Assembly: GCF_019969725.1 (NCBI RefSeq)
Contig: NZ_JAHXYW010000001.1
Span: 806,001 to 870,000 of the forward strand
Reading direction: 5' to 3'
From: Neobacillus bataviensis
Lineage (GTDB): Bacteria > Bacillota > Bacilli > Bacillales_B > DSM-18226
Length of the DNA: 64,000 nt
The notes below the pieces were generated by a model. It searched no databases and had not been told where the DNA came from. It was given only the letters and a program-made list of their open reading frames with translations. The position numbers and the translations under genes were made by a program. Shown here in pieces: positions 35,163-44,396 of this stretch; positions within the stretch are counted from its first letter, which is position 1; every line of letters begins with the position of its first letter.

Positions 35163-35891
35163 TTAAAGCCCCACCGGCCGGCCATAACCAAATGCTTCAA
35201 TCGCTGAAGCAGTTACTGCTCGCATTTTTGGCAAACATAAATCAACCACAACCTGAGCGAGATCGATTGGCTGAAGCCAATTTTCTTTATTCACATCAGG
35301 TGCAAGCTCTTCCATCATCTTTGTATCAACTGGTCCTGGACAGACCGCATTCACTCTCACTTTGTAAGGCTTTAATTCTTCTCCTAATGCTTTCGAGAAT
35401 CCAATCAACGCATATTTGGAGGCAATATACGCACTTCTGTCGGGACCACCCTTTGTTCCCCAAATTGATGATAGATTGATAATCACACCGTCTTTTTTTT
35501 CAATCATTTGCGGTACAATGGCCCGGGTGCATAAATAAACGCCGCGCATATTTACATCCTGTACAAAGTCCCACTCTTCAACTGTCGTTTCTTGAAATGG
35601 TTTTAGGAGCATCACACCTGCGTTGTTTATTAAAATATCAACAGAGCCTAACTTTTCTTGTGTTTCTTGTACGGCTCGATTGATATCTTCTTCCGAGCGA
35701 ACGTCCCCAGTCAGTGGAATCGTTTCGACGCCAATCTCTTCTCTTATATAATGGGCTGTCTCTTCACTTTCTGCTTGATGGTTGGAAAAAACAGCTACCT
35801 TCGCGCCTTTCTTTGCTAAGAGAATACAAGTTTCTTTGCCAATCCCTCTGCCGCCTCCAGTAACGAAAGCTACTTTGTCTTTTAATTCCAA
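35163..35891 (-). CDS. Short-chain dehydrogenase/reductase (FabG-like)
   Basis: A 242-residue classical SDR. The cofactor motif TGGGRGIGKE, NNAGV, Ser in LSSIWG and the YIASK catalytic pair are all present. The loop after beta-2 (VFSNHQAESEE) has no acidic residue at its tip, mildly favouring NADP. It starts with a TTG after AAGGGGTGTCCTAA. It lies between two flavin dehydrogenase genes and could oxidise a ring alcohol or reduce a ketone in the pathway. Confidence 0.88.
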   Translation of the reverse strand: MELKDKVAFVTGGGRGIGKETCILLAKKGAKVAVFSNHQAESEETAHYIREEIGVETIPLTGDVRSEEDINRAVQETQEKLGSVDILINNAGVMLLKPFQETTVEEWDFVQDVNMRGVYLCTRAIVPQMIEKKDGVIINLSSIWGTKGGPDRSAYIASKYALIGFSKALGEELKPYKVRVNAVCPGPVDTKMMEELAPDVNKENWLQPIDLAQVVVDLCLPKMRAVTASAIEAFGYGRPVGL

Positions 35892-35908
35892 TTAGGACAC
35901 CCCTTAAA

Positions 35909-37330
35909 TTACACCTCAAGTTTTTTTGAATCTGCTACGTAAGAAACTGCATGTTCACCTGCACGGCGGCCAAATACAATCCCTCTTAACACGGAGGTTC
36001 CGCCGGGATATTTCCCGTAGTAGAGTCCAGCGGTTTCACCTATTGCGTATAGACCCGGAATGGGATCGTCATCTTGTGATAAGACGCGGCCATTCGTGTC
36101 AGTTGCTAACCCACCGTTTGTGAAAACATTGGAGCAGACGATTGGATAGGCAATATACGGTGCTTTGTCTATAGGGATGGCCCAATTGGACTTTGGAGGT
36201 GTAATGCCCGCTGCTTTTTTTCCGTCCTTTTTATCCCAATGGAATTCTCCAGGCTGAACAGCAGCATTGAATTCGTTGACTGTAGCCTTTAACTGATCTT
36301 CCGGCACACCGATTTTTTCGGCCAATTCTTCAAGCGTGTCAGCGATAATCGCTGGTTTATCCGTTTCCAATGCTCGCTCATAATTGGGGATATCGTACAT
36401 TTTTTGATCGCCAATCATATAGGCGACATGTCCAGGAAGATTGTAAAAAATAGTCCGGGCCACTTCTTCGTATTGTTCATCGATGGTGGTTTTTCCCTCA
36501 TCTACGAAGCGTTTTCCATTTTGATCAACCAAAATGAAGTAAGGGTAGGTCATAACAGCCGCTTCTTCACGCTTACTTCTTGGATCGACCGGTTCTGCAT
36601 GGAAAGAATCAAACTGACCGGCTGTTTTTGCGCCAAGTGCCATCGCCATCCGAATTCCTTCGCCCTTGTTGAATAAACCGCCCTCGGCGACTGTCGGAAT
36701 TTTATGGGCATCCCTGCCGATATACTGGGCCATCATTTCCTGATTTCCCTGGAATCCTCCCGATGCCAGCACAACCACGCCCACTTTTAATTGAAGCGAG
36801 TTGCCGCCTTTCACTCGGACCAAGAGGCCATTTACCGCGCCGTCTTCGTCGAGCAGTAATTGCCAGGCTGTTGCTTCGTATATAATCTCAACACCTAATC
36901 CGCCTGCCCGGCGCGACAGGGTGTCAACAATGGCACGTCCGCCGCCAACCGGCAGCAATCGAGGCTTTGATGATGTTAAAAACATGGTTGGAAGGTAGTC
37001 AAAATCTACTCCCTTTTCTTGCACCCAGCGAAGCGTACTGCCGGCGTTCTGAACGAGAGTTTCTATGTACGCCCGGTCGGAATAGTTATCTGAAAAAGCC
37101 AGCATGTCTTCGACAAAGTTTTCAGCAACTTCATCTAAATTCTTCATCCTCATATAAGAAGCTGTCCATCTTGAGTTCCCGCCTCTGTGGTCATAGTCGG
37201 CTCGTTCCAAAATAGCAATTTTTAAATTCTTCCCTGCTTTCTTAGCCGTTTCCGCTGCGGACAAGGCAGCTGATGTTCCGGCCACCCCGCAGCCTATTAC
37301 TACAATGTCATAATCCAGATCTTTTGCCAT
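35909..37330 (-). CDS. FAD-dependent dehydrogenase, TcuA/fumarate-reductase-flavoprotein type
   Basis: A 473-residue flavoprotein. It begins with VIGCGVAGTSAALSAAE and has the RGGNSRWTASYMRM loop of the TcuA-like branch, then ASGGFQGN and the C-terminal NGGLATDTNGRVL and YPGGTSVLRGIVFGRRAG. It should catalyse a dehydrogenation next to a carboxylate or carbonyl. AAAGGAGGAAGCTGAG precedes the ATG. It follows the lyase gene with no gap to speak of. Confidence 0.85.
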   Translation of the reverse strand: MAKDLDYDIVVIGCGVAGTSAALSAAETAKKAGKNLKIAILERADYDHRGGNSRWTASYMRMKNLDEVAENFVEDMLAFSDNYSDRAYIETLVQNAGSTLRWVQEKGVDFDYLPTMFLTSSKPRLLPVGGGRAIVDTLSRRAGGLGVEIIYEATAWQLLLDEDGAVNGLLVRVKGGNSLQLKVGVVVLASGGFQGNQEMMAQYIGRDAHKIPTVAEGGLFNKGEGIRMAMALGAKTAGQFDSFHAEPVDPRSKREEAAVMTYPYFILVDQNGKRFVDEGKTTIDEQYEEVARTIFYNLPGHVAYMIGDQKMYDIPNYERALETDKPAIIADTLEELAEKIGVPEDQLKATVNEFNAAVQPGEFHWDKKDGKKAAGITPPKSNWAIPIDKAPYIAYPIVCSNVFTNGGLATDTNGRVLSQDDDPIPGLYAIGETAGLYYGKYPGGTSVLRGIVFGRRAGEHAVSYVADSKKLEV

Positions 37331-37331
37331 C

Positions 37332-38225
37332 TCAGCTTCCTCCTTTAAATAAAGCCTGCTTTTCCGAATATTTTTCTTCCCACACTTTGATTTGATTGAG
37401 CTTAAACAGAGATTGCCTCTCTTCCCATGTACAGATCAAATCGCGGACATTTTCTTGTGAGCCTTCTGCTTTTAATATTTTTAAAGATTCAGTGATTCCT
37501 TTAATCGCTGAACGTAATACGGTATTCGCACAAAGGATGATTTTAAAACCAATTTCTTCTGCTTCATTTAAAGAGATGAGCGGGGTTTTACCGCCTTCCA
37601 CAAGATTGATTACCTGCGGGATTCCCTTTAAAGAGCTGGTTATTTGCTTCAGCTGTTCCAATGTCGTCGGCGCTTCCACAAAAATAATGTCGGCTCCAGC
37701 CTCTGCATAGGCATGTGCCCGCTCTAGAGCATTTTCGATCCCATTTACGGCCAAAGCGTCCGTTCGGGCCATAATGGCTAAATTTTCATCGTACCTGGAA
37801 TCCAAGGCAGCCTTTATTTTTCCTACCATTTCTTCTTTGGAAATGACATCTTTCCCATTGAAGTGCCCGCATTTCTTAGGGGAAACCTGGTCTTCCAATT
37901 GAATGGCTGCCGCACCGGCCCTTTCAAATTCTCGTACAGTGCGCATTACGTTTATGGCATTGCCAAATCCAGTGTCTGCATCAACGACAATGGGAATCGT
38001 GGTAACATCGGTCATCCTTGCAACAATATCAGCCACTTCCTTTAAGGAAGTCAGGCCCACGTCGGCCCAGCCTAATTGGGCATTGGATATGCCGGCTCCT
38101 GTGGCGTAAATAGCCTTAAAGCCTGCCTCTTCTATTAATCTAGCTGACATGGCATCATAGCCTCCAGGCAGGATAAAGGAACCTGGCTGTTTCAAAAGTG
38201 CTTGGAACTGGTTGGTTTTCGTCAC
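37332..38225 (-). CDS. Isocitrate lyase/PEP mutase-family C-C lyase
   Basis: A 297-residue TIM-barrel lyase. The metal site is DADTGFG near residue 83, and the mobile active-site loop is KKCGH near residue 118, the form found in methylisocitrate, dimethylmalate and oxaloacetate lyases with catalytic Cys. The start is GTG 38225 after AAGGGG. In the island it is well placed to split a branched acyclic dicarboxylic acid from ring degradation (inference). Which acid cannot be told. Confidence 0.85.
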   Translation of the reverse strand: MTKTNQFQALLKQPGSFILPGGYDAMSARLIEEAGFKAIYATGAGISNAQLGWADVGLTSLKEVADIVARMTDVTTIPIVVDADTGFGNAINVMRTVREFERAGAAAIQLEDQVSPKKCGHFNGKDVISKEEMVGKIKAALDSRYDENLAIMARTDALAVNGIENALERAHAYAEAGADIIFVEAPTTLEQLKQITSSLKGIPQVINLVEGGKTPLISLNEAEEIGFKIILCANTVLRSAIKGITESLKILKAEGSQENVRDLICTWEERQSLFKLNQIKVWEEKYSEKQALFKGGS

Positions 38226-38251
38226 TTGTACAATCCCCTTCTTTTATTAGT

Positions 38252-39121
38252 TCACCCACTGTAGATAAAAGCCTGATTGAAAAAATGGGTTTCCCGATTT
38301 CCATAGTGGGGATATTCTTGTTTTGTTAGGACCTGCCTGTGCCAGATTATGTTTAGATGATCATCGTGGGCGGCAGGTAACTCTAATTCCATTTGAGGAA
38401 GAAGCAATTCTTGTTCTGCTGTAACGGTTATTTGCACTGCTTGCGATTGACCTCCTGCTTGTATCGTCACGACATAACGGCCAGGGGCCGGCAAGGTATA
38501 GTAAGGTCTTACCTTTAATGCCCTACCGTCCCACTCACACCCCACTTCGTAGTGACGTCCTAATAACGCAGGCAATTCCTCTACATTTCCATTTGCTAAT
38601 TTTTCTCTGATGCAGGTTGAACTAATTTTCTCACCTTGGCATTCTACTTTTTCGACTTTCGTGACTGCCAGGATACCGCCGGAGTCGTTTTTTAACCGGT
38701 CCATATTTCCCTCCCCCCGAAAGCCATAGGTATAATCAAAGCCGGCAACAGCATGGACGACACCAAGATCAATTAAATATTTAGCTGCAAACTTTTCTGG
38801 AGTTAGCGAAGAAAACTCTTTGTCAAATTCAACAATATAAAAAATGTCCACTCCAAGTTCACTAAATAATTTCTCTTTTTCAGAAAGCGGCATCAGATAC
38901 TCTACCTTTGTTTTTCCATTGGATAAAACCGTTTTGGGATGAGGAAAAAAGGTCATAACAGATAATAATAGATTCTTTTCCCTTGCTTTCTGAATAGCTG
39001 TTTGAATGACCTCACGGTGTCCTTTATGAATTCCATCGAAAAATCCTAGCGCCATGACGCTCGGTTTTGCCTCTTGCTGCCAGTACGTCAGATTTTCGGG
39101 ATTCAAATAAATCGTTTCCAT
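38252..39121 (-). CDS. FAD synthetase-like protein (RibF adenylyltransferase domain with diverged C-terminus)
   Basis: A 289-residue protein. Residues 20-180 match the FMN adenylyltransferase half of RibF: GFFDGIHKGH, FPHP, FDYTYGFRGEGN and ISSTCIREKL. The final 100 residues (from about RHYEVGCEW) do not show the riboflavin kinase motif with the usual PTAN segment and may be a degenerate barrel. It makes FAD from FMN if active. It is encoded between the lyase and oxygenase genes, in a cluster rich in flavoproteins, and is thus likely a dedicated FAD supplier. Confidence 0.8.
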   Translation of the reverse strand: METIYLNPENLTYWQQEAKPSVMALGFFDGIHKGHREVIQTAIQKAREKNLLLSVMTFFPHPKTVLSNGKTKVEYLMPLSEKEKLFSELGVDIFYIVEFDKEFSSLTPEKFAAKYLIDLGVVHAVAGFDYTYGFRGEGNMDRLKNDSGGILAVTKVEKVECQGEKISSTCIREKLANGNVEELPALLGRHYEVGCEWDGRALKVRPYYTLPAPGRYVVTIQAGGQSQAVQITVTAEQELLLPQMELELPAAHDDHLNIIWHRQVLTKQEYPHYGNRETHFFNQAFIYSG

Positions 39122-39136
39122 GCAGCTGCCTCCTCG

Positions 39137-40336
39137 TTAAATATTCTTGGTACTACTAGTAAGTCCACAGAGAACCCGGCCGAAATTTTCTTTCGAGGTA
39201 ATCGGCGACACCGTTCTGTGCGTGTAAAGAGCTGCAAAATCACGGGCGATGCGCTGCATCGGATTTCCATTGCCAACATAGGCAGAGCCTGTTGCAAGAA
39301 CTAAAATATCAATGGCTTCTTTACAGGCTTGAACAGCATAGCCGATGTTCGCCAAAGCTTTTACTCGATCAAACTTACTCATATACTCGCCGCTGGCAGC
39401 GCTTGAATCGAGATTATCGGCAACTTGATAAAAATGCATGGCGGCGGTTTCAATTTTGAGGGCTGCTTCCGCTGCCTGATGGTGAGTAATGGCTGCATCG
39501 CTTAAATATTGGGTGCTTAAATTGGCTGCCGGGCGATTCGGCAGTTTTTCCATAAATAACTCGAGTGCTGCTTTCGCCATTCCTAAACCCGGCACTCCGA
39601 TTGACATGGCCAGTGCCGGGAAAAGGGCCGTATTATAAAGTGGAATATCACGGAAATGAGTGGATTGGAATTTACCGTTGATCGCATCTGTAAAGGAGAC
39701 AACCCGGTGCTCCGGTATAAAAACGTCTTTCATATTGATGCTGTTACTACCCGTCCCTCGTAACCCCATTACATGCCAGTCGTCAGCAATTTCCACTTGA
39801 CTCATTGGTAACGTAATTAAGCCCTGGTCAATGATATTTCCTTCCTCATCCACTATCGGCATCCCGAAATATCCCCAGGAAGCATGAAGAGAGCCTGAGC
39901 AAAATGGCCAATAGCCTTCTTCGATGATGTAACCGCCTTCAACTTTTTTCACTTTAATTTTTCTTGGTTCAAATACACCGGCAAAAACGATATCATCACT
40001 AGAGTCATAAATTTCTTGATGTGTTTTTTCGGAAAAAGATTCCGAAATCATTAATTCACGAAGACAGCATAGAGCAACGACCCAGCCGGTGGAACCGCAG
40101 CCACCGGAAATTTCGGTAACGATATCGGTATAGGTTCTCATGTTGGTTTGGTAGCCGCCAAATCGTTTTGAACGAAGAATATAAAAAAGGCCTGATTCTT
40201 TTAATTCTTTAATGGTCGCTTCTGGGATTCGGCGGAATTGCTCTGTTTCTTTCGCCCGTTCGCGTAATCTTGGAACAAGCGATCGTGCTTTTTCCACAAG
40301 TTCAGTGTTTAGATCCAATAATTCACTTGTTAACAT
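39137..40336 (-). CDS. Two-component flavin monooxygenase, oxygenase subunit (HsaA-like), copy 1
   Basis: A 399-residue protein of the acyl-CoA-dehydrogenase fold that uses reduced flavin to hydroxylate phenols (HsaA/HpaB-C2 group). Characteristic segments are RRIPEATIKELKESG, GCGSTGWVVALCCL, FCSGSLHASWGYFG and DDWHVMGLRGTGSNS. It has a family-typical histidine in the C-terminal helix (YTHRTVS). It is the first gene of a long minus-strand run after control region A. Copies 2 and 3 lie at 40.7 and 53.3 kb. Confidence 0.85.
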   Translation of the reverse strand: MLTSELLDLNTELVEKARSLVPRLRERAKETEQFRRIPEATIKELKESGLFYILRSKRFGGYQTNMRTYTDIVTEISGGCGSTGWVVALCCLRELMISESFSEKTHQEIYDSSDDIVFAGVFEPRKIKVKKVEGGYIIEEGYWPFCSGSLHASWGYFGMPIVDEEGNIIDQGLITLPMSQVEIADDWHVMGLRGTGSNSINMKDVFIPEHRVVSFTDAINGKFQSTHFRDIPLYNTALFPALAMSIGVPGLGMAKAALELFMEKLPNRPAANLSTQYLSDAAITHHQAAEAALKIETAAMHFYQVADNLDSSAASGEYMSKFDRVKALANIGYAVQACKEAIDILVLATGSAYVGNGNPMQRIARDFAALYTHRTVSPITSKENFGRVLCGLTSSTKNI

Positions 40337-40369
40337 GACTTCTCATCCCTTCGGTTTGGTTTCTTGAGT

Positions 40370-40450
40370 AAATTTTAGAAAATTCGGTCACTTCAATCTA
40401 GAGTAAAAATAGTTTGAGTTGGAGGAGTTTTTCGTTAGTTTTTATTGGTT
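40370..40450 (-). promoter_or_regulatory. Control region A: TAAAAT, TCTAGA and CCAATA elements
   Basis: On the minus strand: CCAATA (40448-40443), TCTAGA (40402-40397) and TAAAAT (40377-40372). Exactly 19 bp separate TCTAGA and TAAAAT, and the CCAATA element starts 46 bp from TCTAGA. The same spacing occurs upstream of the genes starting at 45236 and 47795. TAAAAT probably serves as -10, and the others as activator sites (inference). Confidence 0.65.
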
Positions 40451-40504
40451 TTTTTAAGGTGCTGGTTGATTAAGATGTCGGGAGTGATGTTTATCCATAA
40501 AAAA

Positions 40505-40529
40505 ACACCTAAAAAATGATTTTAGGTGT
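40505..40529 (-). terminator. Terminator after oxygenase copy 2
   Basis: A 10-bp perfect stem ACACCTAAAA/TTTTAGGTGT with a T-run on the minus strand. It splits the flavin monooxygenase genes into two transcription units. Confidence 0.85.
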
Positions 40530-40551
40530 CTCTCTAAGCTATTGAATCTTC

Positions 40552-40668
40552 TTTCTCTCGGATAGCATCCTTTTATTCTCGGATAAGATTATTTAACACT
40601 CGCATAACCTATTTTTACTCGCGGATAAAATGATTTTACTCTCGTATAGCATTGAATTACTCTCAAAT
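40552..40668. repeat. CTCGGATA-type short degenerate repeats
   Basis: Five to six copies of a CTC(G)GATA-like core (CTCTCGGATAGCATC, TTCTCGGATAAGATT, ACTCGCATAACC, ACTCGCGGATAAAATG, ACTCTCGTATAGC, ACTCTCAAAT) at about 21-23 bp intervals reach to the stop of oxygenase copy 2. Confidence 0.75.
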
Positions 40669-41864
40669 TAATATCTAAGCGCGTTCGACTCTAATCCGGC
40701 CAACACTCGCCCATAATTTTCTTTCGTAATCGTCGGTGAAAGCGATCGGTGCGAGTATAACGTCATAAAATCGCGGAAGACTCTTTGCAGTGGATGTCCT
40801 TCATAGACATATCCAGATCCACTCGCCAGCATCAATATATCAAGAGCCTCTTTACACATCTGATTAGCATACCCAATATCGGCCAAGGTCCTCACTCTTG
40901 CATGACGCTCCATATGCTTGCCGCTCTCTGCCCATGAATCAAGCTCATCAACCACACGGTAATAATGCATGGAAGCAGTGTCAATTTTCATCGCGGCATC
41001 AGCAAGCAATAAATGGGTGCTGGTGGCATCCTTTAAGTATTCCACTCCGATATGGCTGGCTTTCCGGTTTGGTAAAAACTCTTGGAAAAAATCTAAGGCT
41101 GCCTTCACCAATCCTAAACCTGGCAAACCCAAGGATAAAATCAGAGAGGGAAAGAGAGCTGTGTTGTATAACGTGATATCGCGAAGATGCGAAGAATTAA
41201 AGTTTCCCTTCAACACTTCTGAAAAGGACACAACCCGATGGTCAGGAATGAAGACATTTGTCATTTTAACACTGTTGCTTCCAGTTCCCTTTAAGCCCAT
41301 CGTATACCAATCATCCATGATGTCTAATTCCGCAAATGGCAATGTCATCAAGGCTTGGTCAACCAATTTTCCGTTTTCATCGGTGATCGCCATACCGAAA
41401 TATCCCCAGGTTGCATGCAGAGAGCCAGAGCAAAACATCCAGAACCCTTCCTCCACCAAATAGCCGCCATCTACTTTCTTGACAATGCATTTTCGTGGTT
41501 CATAGACTCCGGCAAACAGAACATCCTCCTCGTTCTCCCCGAAAATCTCCAGATGCGTTTTTTCGGCGAAGGATTCTGCTACCATTAATTCACGAATGGC
41601 ACATAATGCTACGATCCATCCCGTTGAAGCACAGCCGCGGGAAATCTCGACAATACAATCTGCATACGTTCTCATATTGGTCTGCAAGCCTCCATACCGT
41701 TTAGGGCGAAGCAGCTTAAACAGTCCAGCGTCTTTTAATTCCTTCATTGTCGCTTCTGGGATTCGGCGGATTTCTTCCGTTTCCTTCGCTCTTTCTCGCA
41801 ATCTTGGAATAAATGAACTGGCCTTTGCTACTAAACTATTGTCGATTTCTTTTGCTAAAGTCAT
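40668..41864 (-). CDS. Two-component flavin monooxygenase, oxygenase subunit (HsaA-like), copy 2
   Basis: A 398-residue paralogue of copy 1, clearly similar over its full length (RRIPEATMKELKDAGLF, GCASTGWIVALCAI, FCSGSLHATWGYFG, LYSHRS). The ATG at 41864 overlaps the upstream stop (TGATG), so it is translationally coupled to the TcuA-like dehydrogenase gene. AGGAG lies 8 bp upstream. The coupling suggests the dehydrogenase product is the hydroxylase substrate (inference). The reductase is encoded elsewhere in the island. Confidence 0.85.
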   Translation of the reverse strand: MTLAKEIDNSLVAKASSFIPRLRERAKETEEIRRIPEATMKELKDAGLFKLLRPKRYGGLQTNMRTYADCIVEISRGCASTGWIVALCAIRELMVAESFAEKTHLEIFGENEEDVLFAGVYEPRKCIVKKVDGGYLVEEGFWMFCSGSLHATWGYFGMAITDENGKLVDQALMTLPFAELDIMDDWYTMGLKGTGSNSVKMTNVFIPDHRVVSFSEVLKGNFNSSHLRDITLYNTALFPSLILSLGLPGLGLVKAALDFFQEFLPNRKASHIGVEYLKDATSTHLLLADAAMKIDTASMHYYRVVDELDSWAESGKHMERHARVRTLADIGYANQMCKEALDILMLASGSGYVYEGHPLQRVFRDFMTLYSHRSLSPTITKENYGRVLAGLESNALRY

Positions 41865-43369
41865 CAAACCATCTCCTCTTTTTCTTTTAATTGGTGGATA
41901 TAACGTGAGGCATTTTCCCCGGCGATCTTTCCGAAGACAGAGCCAGCTGTTAAACCGGTTCCGCCTGGGTAGTTAAAATAGAATAGCCCTCCCACCAACT
42001 CACCAGCTGCATACAATCCAGGAATCGATTGCGACAATAAATCTTGAACTTCCGTTTTATCATTTATTTTTAAACCGCCAAAGGTGAAGGTAATGCAAGA
42101 GGTAACGGCATAGGCTTCAAAGGTCCCTTCGTCTAACGTATTGGCCCAATTGGATTTCCGAACCGTTAATCCTTCCGTGCAACGCCCATCCTTCACATTA
42201 GGATTAAAAGGAATGTCTTTGCGGACGGCTGCATTGTATTCTTTCACCGTTTCTAAAAATCCTTCCTGATCAACACCATCCAATTTTTCAGCTAATTCTT
42301 CTAGTGTATTCGCTTTTACCTTCGTAACCCTTCTGCCCCGATATTCATCTCTTAAAAGGTGTGCCACCTTTTGATCGAAAATTTGCCAGGCAAACTGTCC
42401 GGGCTGTTCGAGTATGATCTTGCCTATTTTTGCATAGGTGTAATTGCGAAAGTCCGCTCCTTCATCTACAAAGCGCTTTCCTTCTGCATTTACAATTATT
42501 CCAAACGGATAACTTAACTTTTGTGAGCCTTCACCGAATTCCGGTGCATATCGATCGCCGCCGACTGCATGAGCGCCTGACCAGTTGCCACAGGCTTGTG
42601 CCCCAATATTTATGGCCATTTGAATCCCATCACCCGTATTAAACCGGCTTCCTCTTGCCTTGGCTAGGTCCCATTTCGGTCCCAAGTAGCGCGTACGCAT
42701 TTCCACATTGGCATGAAATCCTCCGCTCGCCAAAATGACCGATTTCGCCAAAACCTTGGTTGTTTTCCCTTTATGTTTAAAAAAAACACCATGTACGCCT
42801 GAATCATCATGAATAATCTCAGTTGCCATCGCATCATAAAGAACCTCTACTCCCAGTCGTGATGCTTCATCATGCAGGGCGTCAACTAACCCTTGACCGC
42901 CGCCGACTGATTCGATTATCATTCCGCCCCAAAATTTGAATTTGCCGTCCACCTTAAATGCTTGCCGGCCGTAAATGGGCACAAACCTTACTTTATGATT
43001 CGTCAGCCATTTCATTGTTTTAAAGCTCTTGCTCGTTAAAATCGAGGCTAATTCCGGATCCGTTCGGTAGTCCGTAATCCGGCACATATCTTCAAAAAAT
43101 TCTTCCTCCGTATAACTACCGAAGTCGGAACTATCGATTTCTTGCTGAGAAAGTTCTGGCATAACTTCCTTTAAATCATCGATTCCGTTATAAGCAAATC
43201 GGACAGATCCATGGGTATAGGCACTGTTTCCCCCTTTTTCTGCTGCCGGCGCTTTTTCTAATACAATGACCTTTGCTCCATTTTCTCTTGCTGAAATAGC
43301 AGCACACATGGCTGCATTTCCAGCACCTACAACTACTACATCGGTTTCATATACTCTGCCTTCAGTCAA
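41864..43369 (-). CDS. FAD-dependent dehydrogenase, TcuA-like
   Basis: A 501-residue flavoprotein. It has VVGAGNAAMCAAISAREN for FAD, GGNSAYTHGSVRFAYNG as the TcuA-type loop, the ASGGFHAN segment and the C-terminal YPGGTGLTAGSVFGKIAG. TcuA oxidises tricarballylate; this paralogue probably desaturates a different carboxylate or ring ketone. The start is TTG 43369 after AGGGAGGGTGAGATT. It is coupled to oxygenase copy 2. Confidence 0.85.
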   Translation of the reverse strand: MTEGRVYETDVVVVGAGNAAMCAAISARENGAKVIVLEKAPAAEKGGNSAYTHGSVRFAYNGIDDLKEVMPELSQQEIDSSDFGSYTEEEFFEDMCRITDYRTDPELASILTSKSFKTMKWLTNHKVRFVPIYGRQAFKVDGKFKFWGGMIIESVGGGQGLVDALHDEASRLGVEVLYDAMATEIIHDDSGVHGVFFKHKGKTTKVLAKSVILASGGFHANVEMRTRYLGPKWDLAKARGSRFNTGDGIQMAINIGAQACGNWSGAHAVGGDRYAPEFGEGSQKLSYPFGIIVNAEGKRFVDEGADFRNYTYAKIGKIILEQPGQFAWQIFDQKVAHLLRDEYRGRRVTKVKANTLEELAEKLDGVDQEGFLETVKEYNAAVRKDIPFNPNVKDGRCTEGLTVRKSNWANTLDEGTFEAYAVTSCITFTFGGLKINDKTEVQDLLSQSIPGLYAAGELVGGLFYFNYPGGTGLTAGSVFGKIAGENASRYIHQLKEKEEMV

Positions 43370-43390
43370 AATCTCACCCTCCCTTTCAAA

Positions 43391-43423
43391 AAAGCCGACT
43401 CAGGTCACTGTTGAGTCAGCTTT
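43391..43423 (-). terminator. Terminator after extradiol dioxygenase 1
   Basis: The stem AAAGCCGACTCA/TGAGTCAGCTTT with one mismatch, then a T-run on the minus strand, 5 bp after the dioxygenase stop. It may act as partial attenuation, as the next gene starts 21 bp on. Confidence 0.8.
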
Positions 43424-43428
43424 CTTGA

Positions 43429-44382
43429 TTAAGCCTCAATGGTAGGTTTATTCATTTCCTTATCACTAACCGTTTCACCCCAATAGGTGTTTGCAATGGA
43501 GTGATCTTCTTCGGTCCACTCCACTGCTTCCCAATCCGGTTCAAAAATGAGATAGCCGCCGCTGAATAATTCAACCCGGCATCCGCTTCCAGGGTCTAAT
43601 ACATACAGGTAAAATGCCTGTGAAACCCCATGCTTTCCCGGACCGATGAAATTGATCCCGTTTTCTTTCAAAATATCAGCAGCTCTCAAGATATCTTGAG
43701 CATTATCATGCCAATAGGAAATATGATGAAGCTGGTTTGGTGTTGTCGCCTCAGGTCTTGAAATAACTGCAATATCATGCACTAATGGGGTGACGCTCAT
43801 CCAGCCGGCAACAACTTTTTCTTCCTGGTACTTTACATATTCACGAAGCTTAAACCCTAACTGACTGCCTAAGTAGTCAAGAATGTCACCGACATTCATA
43901 GAAGTTGCGATATTCACATGGTCAAACCTTCGTGGTGAGCAGCCGCGGGCCCAGGCTTTATAGGTTTGATTTTTTAAAACAGACCGTCTTTTTTCATCAG
44001 CTTTTGGTTTTTCGACATCATAGTAGATTTCAAAGGAGTGCTGGCTTGGCAGTTTAAAACGAATGGCACGGCCCTGCCCGGTTTCTTCACCCGCCTCAAT
44101 CCACTTGACTTCGGTTCCTGCTTTTTCAAGCAGCTGGGCAAATCCCTCTACATCTTCAGGGCGCTTGGTTCTCCAGCCGATGTGATCCACATATCCGCGG
44201 TCACCTGCTGTTAAGGAAAGGGAGTGATGCTCAAAATCACCCCATGCTCGAAGGTAATAAGTTCCATTTTTTTCTTCCGTCACTTCCAAGCCAATGACAT
44301 CTCGGAAAAACCAAAGTGATTTTTCTAGGTTGGGTGTCACAAGAGCAACGTGGCCCAGTTTCGCAATTTCAGGTAAAGTCAT
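43429..44382 (-). CDS. Extradiol (meta-cleavage) dioxygenase, two-domain VOC type, copy 1
   Basis: A 317-residue type I extradiol dioxygenase. The first domain begins LGHVALVTPNLEKSLWFF; the second holds the Fe(II) ligands His155 (FDHVNI), His219 or His220 (LHHISYW) and Glu271 (RVELFSGGY). Relatives are HsaC, BphC and 2,3-dihydroxyphenylpropionate-type enzymes that open catechols beside the hydroxyls. AAAGGAGGATTTAAGG precedes the ATG. It follows the C-C hydrolase gene by 14 bp. Confidence 0.9.
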   Translation of the reverse strand: MTLPEIAKLGHVALVTPNLEKSLWFFRDVIGLEVTEEKNGTYYLRAWGDFEHHSLSLTAGDRGYVDHIGWRTKRPEDVEGFAQLLEKAGTEVKWIEAGEETGQGRAIRFKLPSQHSFEIYYDVEKPKADEKRRSVLKNQTYKAWARGCSPRRFDHVNIATSMNVGDILDYLGSQLGFKLREYVKYQEEKVVAGWMSVTPLVHDIAVISRPEATTPNQLHHISYWHDNAQDILRAADILKENGINFIGPGKHGVSQAFYLYVLDPGSGCRVELFSGGYLIFEPDWEAVEWTEEDHSIANTYWGETVSDKEMNKPTIEA

Positions 44383-44396
44383 CCTTAAATCCTCCT

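Noticed and set aside
40969..41463. 164-residue plus-strand ORF inside oxygenase copy 2
   Set aside because: It is antisense to conserved segments of the oxygenase and has no homologue-like motifs.
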